This document shows, piece after piece, positions 13,938 to 18,390 of a stretch of 18,390 nt of DNA. The notes beneath the pieces were generated by a model. The model saw only the letters and a list, made by a program, of their open reading frames with translations, did not search any database and had not been told where the DNA came from. Origin of the DNA: DATAFO01 sp046728935 (GTDB lineage: Bacteria; Actinomycetota; Thermoleophilia; Solirubrobacterales; 70-9); NCBI GenBank assembly GCA_046728935.1, contig JBKPFS010000074.1, forward strand, positions 1 through 18,390, in the 5' to 3' direction. A program made the position numbers and the translations under genes. Numbering within the stretch: position 1 is the first letter of the stretch; every line of letters starts with the position of its first letter.

Positions 13938-14835
13938 CGAGGCGGGGGCGAAGACCCACATCGTCCAGGGCGGCCGGCTGGCTCGCTACGGCCTGCGCAC
14001 GTTCGCCCTCGGGTACCTGGGGCTGCTGCTGATGGTCCCGGTGATGCTGATCTTCTACAAGGCGTTCGAGGACGGGTTCGTGCACGCGTGGGAGTCGGTG
14101 ACGACGGCCGACGCGCTGCACGCGTTCTACCTCACGCTGCTGATCGCGGCGATCGCGGTGCCCCTGAACACGATCTTCGGCATCGCCTGCGCGATCGTGC
14201 TCGTGCGGCACAACTTCCGGGGCAAGGCGATCCTGAACGCGGTCATCGACCTGCCGTTCGCCGTCTCGCCCGTCGTCATCGGGCTTTCCCTGGTGCTCGT
14301 CTACGGCAGCGTCGATGGCTGGTTCGGCCCCTGGCTTGCGGATCAGGGAATCCGCGTGATCTTCTCGGTGCCGGGGATGGTCCTGGCGACGATCTTCGTC
14401 TCGCTTCCGTTCGTCGTCCGCGAGGTCGTGCCGGTGCTCCAGGAGATCGGCGACGAGCAGGAGGAGGCGGCCAGCACCCTGGGCGCATCCGGATGGCAGA
14501 CCTTCTGGCGAATCACGCTGCCCTCGATCCGCTGGGGCGTGACCTACGGCGTCGTGCTGGCAACTGCACGGGCGCTGGGCGAGTTCGGGGCCGTCGCGGT
14601 GGTCTCGGGGAAGATCACCGGCTCGACGCAGACGGCGACGCTGCTGGTCGAGGAGTACTACGAGCACTTCAACGTCGCCGGTGCCTATGCAGCAGCGCTG
14701 GTGCTCGCCGTGCTCGCGCTGCTGACCCTGTTCGCAATGAACTTCATCCAACGGCGGGATCGCAAGATCGTCGCGCCGAGCACGGTGGCGGAGCCCGCCC
14801 TCGCCGCAGCCGGCGCCGGAAAGGAGACCCTCTGA
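13924..14835 (+). CDS. cysW: Sulfate ABC transporter permease CysW
   Basis: The second permease subunit, 303 residues. It shows the family features FYKAFEDGFVHAWESV in the first periplasmic loop, FRGKAILNAVIDLPFAVSPVVIGL, the EAA loop EEAASTLGASGWQTFWRITLP, and GEFGAVAVVSGKITGSTQTATLLVEEYYE, which distinguishes CysW from CysT. A clear AAGGAG ribosome binding site lies 8 bases before the ATG, inside cysT. The C-terminus has a short Ala-rich cytoplasmic tail. Its stop shares one base with the cysA ATG (TGATG). Confidence 0.95.
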   Translation: MPRASEAGAKTHIVQGGRLARYGLRTFALGYLGLLLMVPVMLIFYKAFEDGFVHAWESVTTADALHAFYLTLLIAAIAVPLNTIFGIACAIVLVRHNFRGKAILNAVIDLPFAVSPVVIGLSLVLVYGSVDGWFGPWLADQGIRVIFSVPGMVLATIFVSLPFVVREVVPVLQEIGDEQEEAASTLGASGWQTFWRITLPSIRWGVTYGVVLATARALGEFGAVAVVSGKITGSTQTATLLVEEYYEHFNVAGAYAAALVLAVLALLTLFAMNFIQRRDRKIVAPSTVAEPALAAAGAGKETL

Positions 14836-15827
14836 TGAGCATCGTGGTTGAGAACGCGACCAAGCGCTTCGGCGACTTCGTCGCCCTGGACGACGTTTCG
14901 ATCGAGGTCAGGGATGGGTCTCTGACCGCGCTGTTGGGCCCGAGCGGGAGCGGCAAGTCGACGCTGCTGCGCGTGATCGCCGGGCTCGAGGAGCCGGACG
15001 GCGGCCGGATCGTGATCTCGGGCGAGGAGATGACGCGGGTGCCGGTGCAGAACCGCAACGTGGGTTTCTGCTTCCAGCACTACGCCGCCTTCAAGCACAT
15101 GACGGTGCGCGACAACGTGGCCTTCGGCCTTTCGATCCGCAAGAAGCCCAAGGCGGAGATCTCAAGGCGGGTGGGCGAGTTGCTGCGCCTGGTCCAGCTC
15201 GAGGGGTTCATCGATCGCTACCCGTCGCAGCTCTCGGGCGGCCAGCGCCAGCGGATGGCGCTGGCGCGGGCGCTCGCGGTGGAGCCGAAGGTGCTGCTCC
15301 TCGACGAGCCGTTCGGGGCCCTCGACGCGCGAGTGCGGACGGAGCTTCGGCGATGGTTGCGCCGCCTCCACGAGGAGGTGCATGTGACGACGATCTTCGT
15401 CACCCACGACCAGGAGGAGGCGATGGACGTCGCCGAGCAGATCGTGGTCATGAACGAGGGCCGGGTGGAGCAGGCGGGTTCGCCGAGGGACCTCTACGAC
15501 CATCCGGCGACGGAGTTCGTGATGAGCTTCGTTGGCACGACGAACCGGATCGGCTCGCTGCTCGTGCGTCCTCACGATGTCGAGATCCGTCACGTTCCCG
15601 GGCCGCGCGCCGAGGAGGCGATGATCGAGCGGATCGTCCATCTCGGGTTCGAGGTGCGGGTCGAGATGACGCTCGCGGACGGCCATCCACTGATCGCGCA
15701 ACTGACGCGCCTTCAGGCCGAGGAGCTCGAGCTGGCGGACGGCCAGATCGTCTACGCCTCGCCGAGCCGGGCCAAGGTGTTCGACGGGAACGGCGAACCG
15801 CGGACGGAGGAGCTGGCGCTGGCGTAG
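14835..15827 (+). CDS. cysA: Sulfate ABC transporter ATP-binding protein CysA
   Basis: The cytoplasmic ATPase of the sulfate importer, 330 residues. Visible motifs are Walker A GPSGSGKST (35-43), a Q-loop with FCFQHYAAF, signature LSGGQ (133-137), Walker B LLLDEP (154-159) and the switch His191 in FVTHDQEEA. The stretch GTTNRIG followed by LLVRPHDVEIRH near residue 240-255 begins the C-terminal regulatory (TOBE-like) domain typical of CysA. AAGGAG lies 8 bases before the ATG. The stop codon sits in the loop of a GC-rich hairpin. Confidence 0.95.
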   Translation: MSIVVENATKRFGDFVALDDVSIEVRDGSLTALLGPSGSGKSTLLRVIAGLEEPDGGRIVISGEEMTRVPVQNRNVGFCFQHYAAFKHMTVRDNVAFGLSIRKKPKAEISRRVGELLRLVQLEGFIDRYPSQLSGGQRQRMALARALAVEPKVLLLDEPFGALDARVRTELRRWLRRLHEEVHVTTIFVTHDQEEAMDVAEQIVVMNEGRVEQAGSPRDLYDHPATEFVMSFVGTTNRIGSLLVRPHDVEIRHVPGPRAEEAMIERIVHLGFEVRVEMTLADGHPLIAQLTRLQAEELELADGQIVYASPSRAKVFDGNGEPRTEELALA

Positions 15828-15835
15828 GCGCCAGC
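15818..15835 (+). terminator. GC-rich hairpin over the cysA stop codon
   Basis: GCTGGCG-TAGG-CGCCAGC makes a perfect 7-bp stem with a 4-base loop that contains the cysA stop. No T-tract follows, so it may be a weak terminator, an attenuator or an mRNA 3'-end stabiliser. It lies 12 bases before the ribosome binding site of the small membrane protein gene. Confidence 0.35.
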
Positions 15836-15860
15836 CGCCCGCTCAGCGGAGGTCGCGCGG

Positions 15861-15968
15861 ATGGAGCTCGCCGACCTCGTAGCCTGGCTGATGCTCGCGC
15901 TGCTGATCGGGTGGATCGGGATCGTGCTCTGGGCGACGTATGCCCAGCTTGTGGCCGAGACGCGCTAG
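15861..15968 (+). CDS. 35-residue single-helix membrane microprotein downstream of cysA
   Basis: A very short reading frame that I support on three grounds. GGAGG at 15848-15852 sits 8 bases before the ATG, an ideal ribosome binding site. The protein (MELADLVAWLMLALLIGW, then IGIVLWATYAQLVAETR) is a clean single membrane helix at about residues 5-28 with an acidic N-terminus and a short polar C-terminus. It lies 33 bp after cysA on the same strand, at the end of the sulfate operon. I do not recognise a family. Being fused to the transporter operon, it could be a small accessory or stabilising subunit, but no function can be read from the sequence. Chance occurrence cannot be excluded. Confidence 0.6.
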   Translation: MELADLVAWLMLALLIGWIGIVLWATYAQLVAETR

Positions 15969-15993
15969 GCGGGAGAAGCAGAGGGCGGACGGC

Positions 15994-16449
15994 TCAGCGC
16001 GGGCGGACGTCGGGATGCTCGGCGAGGCCGCGGATCGGCTCCGGGAGATCGCCCGCCACGAGATCGGCGAGCGTGACCGACTCAAGCACCTGGCGGATGT
16101 TCGCGCTCAGCGCCAGCCAGACGTCCTCTAACGCCTTCGCGTCGCCGGCGTACTCGAGCTCGTCGGCCGGCTCGCCCCGCACGGTCGCGAGCGGCCCCTC
16201 GACTGCGCGGATGATCTCCGCGATCGTGATGTCATCGGCGGGTCGGCCGAGCCAGTAGCCGCCCTCCGCGCCCCGCCGCGCGTTGACCAGGTTGTGGTGG
16301 CCGAGCTCGTTCAGGATGCTGTCGAGGAAGCGCGGCGGGATCCGCTGCGCTGCGGCCGCCACCTCGGCCTTGATCGGCTTCACCTCCGACCCGCGAGCCA
16401 GCTCGATCATCACCCGCACCGCGTAGTCCGCCTTCGCCGAGACCCTCAC
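15994..16449 (-). CDS. Rrf2-family transcriptional regulator without Fe-S cysteines (CymR-like)
   Basis: A 151-residue DNA-binding protein. The N-terminus RVSAKADYAVRVMIELARG (residues 2-20) and the winged helix with IPPRFLDSILNELGHHNLVNARRGAEGGYWL (37-67, read in parts) are the Rrf2 signature; ITIAEIIRAVEGPL begins the dimerisation helix. The protein has no cysteine at all, so it cannot hold the Fe-S cluster of IscR, NsrR or RsrR. That leaves the CymR-like branch, whose known members control cysteine and sulfur metabolism. Placed tail to tail with the sulfate transporter operon, it is a natural candidate for its regulator (inference). The GTG start has CAGAAT 8 bases upstream and no ribosome binding site. 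Confidence 0.9.
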   Translation of the reverse strand: MRVSAKADYAVRVMIELARGSEVKPIKAEVAAAAQRIPPRFLDSILNELGHHNLVNARRGAEGGYWLGRPADDITIAEIIRAVEGPLATVRGEPADELEYAGDAKALEDVWLALSANIRQVLESVTLADLVAGDLPEPIRGLAEHPDVRPR

Positions 16450-16457
16450 GCCGCCGC

Positions 16458-16470
16458 ATTCTGTCGGACA
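16458..16470 (-). promoter_or_regulatory. Putative Rrf2-gene promoter with overlapping dyad
   Basis: On the minus strand, CAGAAT (16463-16458) lies 8 bases before the GTG. It overlaps TGTCGGACA (16462-16470), a perfect 9-base dyad centred on one base. A regulator binding there would block this promoter, consistent with autorepression, but the dyad is short. On the plus strand the same bases lie near the -35 position of the tRNA promoter. Confidence 0.35.
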
Positions 16471-16490
16471 AGTGGGCGAGGCGACGAGGC

Positions 16491-16496
16491 TACGAT
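16491..16496 (+). promoter_or_regulatory. Putative -10 box of the tRNA-Lys gene
   Basis: TACGAT lies 6 bases before the tRNA 5' end. The -35 region around TCGGACAAG is a loose match at roughly the right distance. Together they would give a transcript with almost no 5' leader. Confidence 0.4.
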
Positions 16497-16502
16497 CCCA
16501 CC

Positions 16503-16575
16503 GGGCCTCTAGCTCAATTGGCCGAGCAGCACCCTTTTAAGGTGACGGATCCGGGTTCGAGTCCCGGGGGGCCCA
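16503..16575 (+). tRNA. tRNA-Lys, anticodon TTT
   Basis: The cloverleaf folds as: acceptor GGGCCTC (16503-16509) with GGGGCCC (16568-16574), including one G-T pair; D stem GCTC/GAGC; anticodon stem GCACC/GGTGA with loop CTTTTAA, so anticodon TTT at 16536-16538; a five-base variable loop; T stem CCGGG/CCCGG with loop TTCGAGT; and discriminator A at 16575. CCA is not encoded. Two oddities are C in place of the near-invariant A21 and a G-A apposition at the top of the anticodon stem (27-43). Confidence 0.92.
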
Positions 16576-16610
16576 CTTCTGGCATCTGGGGACTTTGTTC
16601 GGATATGCCG

Positions 16611-16657
16611 AAAAAAAAGCGCCAGGTCCGGTCCCTACCCCTCGAACGGCGGCGCCT
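16611..16657 (-). terminator. Probable intrinsic terminator of the globin gene
   Basis: Reading the minus strand, GGCGCC near 16656-16651 (inside the last codons of the globin gene) can pair with GGCGC at 16623-16619, giving a 5-7 bp stem with a loop of about 27 bases. It is followed directly by eight T residues (16618-16611). The T-tract is the only one of its kind in the window. The loop is long, so the fold is tentative. Confidence 0.45.
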
Positions 16658-17111
16658 CGCCCCAGCCCCAACGGGGCACCGGTGCGTGCTCGAAGACCTC
16701 GGCGCCCGGCTGGGAGTTGTGCATCGCCAGTCGCGTGGCCCACTCGACGTAGCCAACGAAGGCCGAGCGGAACTCGGGGTCGTCCGGGAGTTCGGCGTCG
16801 TCGGCGGCGAGGCTCATCAACGAGGCGAAGCGGAAGCGCTGCTCGGGCGTGATCCCGAGAGGCCGGTGCTTGGCGAGCATGGCCTCGTAGCCGCCCAGCT
16901 CCTCCGTGTAGCGGGCAGGGCCGCCGAACACCTCGCACCACCATGCCGTGACGTGGTCGCGATGCTCCCCGCTGACCCCGCCGGGGAAGAGCGGCGAGAG
17001 CAGGTCGTCCTTCTCCACCCGGTCATAGAACGCGTCCATCAGGCGGCGAAACGCTTGCTCGCCCCCCGCCCACTCATAGAGCGTTGGTGTGCTCTCCCGG
17101 GCCTCGGCCAC
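16635..17111 (-). CDS. glbO: Group II truncated hemoglobin-like globin
   Basis: A 158-residue haem protein of the 2-over-2 globin type. Features: TLYEWAGGEQAFRRLMDAFYDRV, with Tyr29 as the likely B10 tyrosine; LFPG in the CD region; the block EVFGGPARYTEELGGYEAML; and AKHRPLGIT, with His82 as the proximal haem ligand. The tail HNSQPG...VPRWGWGEAPPF is common in actinobacterial relatives. The Trp that normally follows 13 residues after the proximal His (position G8) is Phe95 here. Such globins bind oxygen, NO or peroxide; physiological roles are often redox or nitrosative defence. GTG start, TAGATT 6 bases before it and no ribosome binding site. Divergent from the molybdoprotein gene. Confidence 0.88.
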   Translation of the reverse strand: MAEARESTPTLYEWAGGEQAFRRLMDAFYDRVEKDDLLSPLFPGGVSGEHRDHVTAWWCEVFGGPARYTEELGGYEAMLAKHRPLGITPEQRFRFASLMSLAADDAELPDDPEFRSAFVGYVEWATRLAMHNSQPGAEVFEHAPVPRWGWGEAPPFEG

Positions 17112-17115
17112 ACGC

Positions 17116-17137
17116 GGAATCTAGCCAAGTGGATTCC
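17116..17137. promoter_or_regulatory. Inverted repeat GGAATC-N10-GATTCC between divergent promoters
   Basis: Two perfect 6-base arms lie between the globin and the molybdoprotein genes. The left arm overlaps the putative globin -10 box TAGATT (minus, 17123-17118). The right arm ends 9 bases before TAGAAT, the putative -10 box of the plus-strand gene. This layout would suit an operator acting on both genes. Confidence 0.3.
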
Positions 17138-17146
17138 GAGCGCTCC

Positions 17147-17152
17147 TAGAAT
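17147..17152 (+). promoter_or_regulatory. Putative -10 box for leaderless molybdoprotein gene
   Basis: TAGAAT matches the consensus at five of six bases and lies 9 bases before the ATG at 17162. The intervening GAGGCGAG is purine-rich but directly abuts the ATG, too close to serve as a normal ribosome binding site. Confidence 0.5.
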
Positions 17153-17161
17153 CGAGGCGAG

Positions 17162-18223
17162 ATGACCGCGCGTGGCATCGACTGGAGCCTCGCGCTCTTG
17201 GCTTCCTTGCTCTTCGCCAGCGGGCTCGGCACCTGGTTCGCAGGCGACGAAGACGACGCGTGGGTCTTCGCCGCCCACGGGATTGCCGGCGCGTCGCTCG
17301 CCATCCTGCTCGTCTGGAAGCTGCGCCGCGTCTGGCGCCGCATCGCGCATCCCGAGAACTGGGACCGTCGGACGGTGGCCAGCGCCGGCGCCCTTCTCCT
17401 CGTCGCCGCGACGCTCACCTCCGGCTGGCTGTGGGTGAGCGCCGGCGCGATCTACGCCGGCGGCTTCAGCCTCCTCGCCTGGCACGCCGCCCTCGGCGGC
17501 GCCCTCACGCTCGTCGTCCTCGTCCACCTGGGCCTACGGGCGAAGCGCCCGCGCCGTCGCGACTTCCTCGGCCGCCGGCAACTCCTCGAGGGCGCTGCGA
17601 TCGCCGGCGCGGGCGTCGTCGCCTGGCGCCTCCAGGGCGCCTTCAACGCGCTCCTGGACCTTCCGGGCGAGCGCCGCCGCTTCACCGGCTCCTACGAAGC
17701 CGACTCCTTCCAAGGGAACTCCTTCCCGACCACGTCCTGGGTCGCCGACGACCCCCGCCCACTCGATGCCGGCTCCTACGCGCTCCGCGTCGACGGCCTC
17801 GCGGATCGTCCCCTCGAGCTCTCGCTGGACGACCTCGACGCCGGCGACGAGCTGACCGCCACGCTCGACTGCACAGGCGGCTTCTACTCCACCCAGCGCT
17901 GGTGCGGCATCACCGTCGGCCGCCTCCTAGACCGCGTCGGGCCGACCAGCGACGCTCACCACCTGCGGGTGATCTCTCACACCGGCTACCGCTGGAGCTT
18001 CAGCCTCGCCGACGCGCGCGAGCTGCTGCTCGCGACCCAGGTCTCAGGCGAGCGGCTCAGCCACGACCACGGCGCGCCGCTCCGTCTCGTCGCCCCCGGC
18101 CGGCGCGGCTTCCAGTGGGTGAAGTGGGTGACTCGCCTCGAGCTCTCGGCCGACCCGGACTACGCCGCCCCGGCCTCGACCATTTGGTCCAGCTTCACCG
18201 CCGAGGGCCGCGGCAACGCCTGA
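17162..18223 (+). CDS. Sulfite-oxidase-fold molybdopterin oxidoreductase with N-terminal membrane domain and internal Tat motif
   Basis: A 353-residue protein. Residues 1-123 contain four hydrophobic helices (about 8-27, 34-54, 72-91, 100-123) with His39, His108 and His122, suggesting a cytochrome b-like haem domain. A strongly basic cytoplasmic loop (126-139) ends in a twin-arginine motif GRRQLL (137-142), followed by a fifth helix to about 155. Residues about 185-335 are an oxidoreductase molybdopterin-binding domain: TLDCTGGF with the expected molybdenum ligand Cys237, WCGITVGRLL, GYRWSF, and APLRLVAPGRRGFQWVKWV. The predicted topology puts the molybdenum domain outside the cell. It may oxidise sulfite or reduce S/N-oxides; the substrate is unknown. 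No dimerisation domain of classical sulfite oxidase is present. Confidence 0.88.
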   Translation: MTARGIDWSLALLASLLFASGLGTWFAGDEDDAWVFAAHGIAGASLAILLVWKLRRVWRRIAHPENWDRRTVASAGALLLVAATLTSGWLWVSAGAIYAGGFSLLAWHAALGGALTLVVLVHLGLRAKRPRRRDFLGRRQLLEGAAIAGAGVVAWRLQGAFNALLDLPGERRRFTGSYEADSFQGNSFPTTSWVADDPRPLDAGSYALRVDGLADRPLELSLDDLDAGDELTATLDCTGGFYSTQRWCGITVGRLLDRVGPTSDAHHLRVISHTGYRWSFSLADARELLLATQVSGERLSHDHGAPLRLVAPGRRGFQWVKWVTRLELSADPDYAAPASTIWSSFTAEGRGNA

Positions 18224-18251
18224 CCCCGAGGGGCGCCACGTCACGCGAGCC

Positions 18252-18390
18252 TTAGGCCGAGCCGACTGCCTGCTCGCGCACCTCGTCCAGCACGACCCGA
18301 CCGCCGATCTCGACCATGCCGTCGCCGGCGGGTCGCGCGAAGATCAGCGAGCCCCCGCCCTGGCGGATCTCGATCGGATGCCCAAGCTGG
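18252..18390 (-). CDS. C-terminal fragment of a probable PhzF-family protein (5' end off the right edge)
   Basis: Only the last 45 codons are visible. The residues LGHPIEIRQGGGSLIFARP followed by VEIGGRVVLDEV resemble the C-terminal strand pair of the PhzF (phenazine-biosynthesis-like isomerase/epimerase) family, where an IRQG motif is followed by a VxVGGxVV strand. This is recognition from a short stretch and could be wrong; diaminopimelate-epimerase-fold relatives end similarly. It converges with the molybdoprotein gene, 28 bp apart, with no clear terminator between. Confidence 0.45.
   Translation of the reverse strand, partial: QLGHPIEIRQGGGSLIFARPAGDGMVEIGGRVVLDEVREQAVGSA

Noticed and set aside
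12918..14751. Long minus-strand open frames opposite cysT and cysW
   Set aside because: Low-complexity Asp/Arg/His/Gln-rich translations complementary to hydrophobic permease codons; shadows.
16503..16575. tRNA gene as an integration site of a mobile element
   Set aside because: No integrase, no direct repeat of the tRNA 3' end and no change in base composition on either side.
16576..16610. GGCAT...ATGCC short inverted arms after the tRNA gene
   Set aside because: Five-base arms with a long loop and no T-tract on the plus strand; too weak for a tRNA terminator.
1..18390. CRISPR arrays, insertion sequences, tandem repeats
   Set aside because: No regularly spaced repeats, transposase motifs or terminal inverted repeats seen on reading both strands.

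Overview
The window is very GC-rich, densely coded and has gene starts that are often GTG. A TPP riboswitch, a lipoprotein-type sulfate-binding protein, a group II truncated globin with the actinobacterial C-terminal tail and a five-helix molybdopterin membrane protein all point to an actinobacterium. A deep-branching lineage such as Thermoleophilia is my guess from gene style, not something I could test. I see no insertion sequence, prophage, CRISPR array or origin. There is no gene-free stretch longer than about 300 bases; the longest (2165-2410) is about 250 bases.

Layout. (1) 1-6381, all on the minus strand and read right to left: a fusion of an NTF2/SnoaL-like domain with thiamine-phosphate synthase ThiE; a four-helix membrane protein coupled to it; dihydrolipoamide dehydrogenase; a VOC-fold protein; a DsbA/HCCA-isomerase-like protein; and the E1 alpha and E1 beta subunits of a 2-oxoacid dehydrogenase, with E1 beta running off the left edge. 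E1 and E3 of the complex are present; E2 is not in view. ThiE makes thiamine phosphate and E1 needs thiamine diphosphate, so cofactor supply and cofactor user lie together. (2) 6448-8748, plus strand: a promoter, a TPP riboswitch and an overlapping thiO-thiS-thiG operon for the thiazole half of thiamine. The thiE fusion is divergent from it and lies outside the riboswitch. (3) 8785-10452: a PhoD-like phosphatase without a signal peptide.

(4) 10471-18223 is rich in sulfur genes: a persulfide-dioxygenase-like MBL protein with two rhodanese domains (minus); a divergent sulfate ABC transporter operon (binding protein, CysT, CysW, CysA) followed by a 35-residue membrane microprotein not reported by length-limited gene calling; a cysteine-free Rrf2 regulator (CymR-like rather than Fe-S type); a tRNA-Lys; a truncated globin; and a sulfite-oxidase-fold molybdoprotein carrying an internal twin-arginine motif. 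The right edge cuts the C-terminus of a probable PhzF-family protein (minus).

A pattern running through the window is that the first gene of several transcription units has a TAnnnT-type -10 box 6-9 bases before the start codon and no ribosome binding site, as expected for leaderless mRNAs. Genes inside operons, or behind the riboswitch, mostly have purine-rich ribosome binding sites or overlap the previous gene. All functional names are from reading motifs by eye; no database search was possible.
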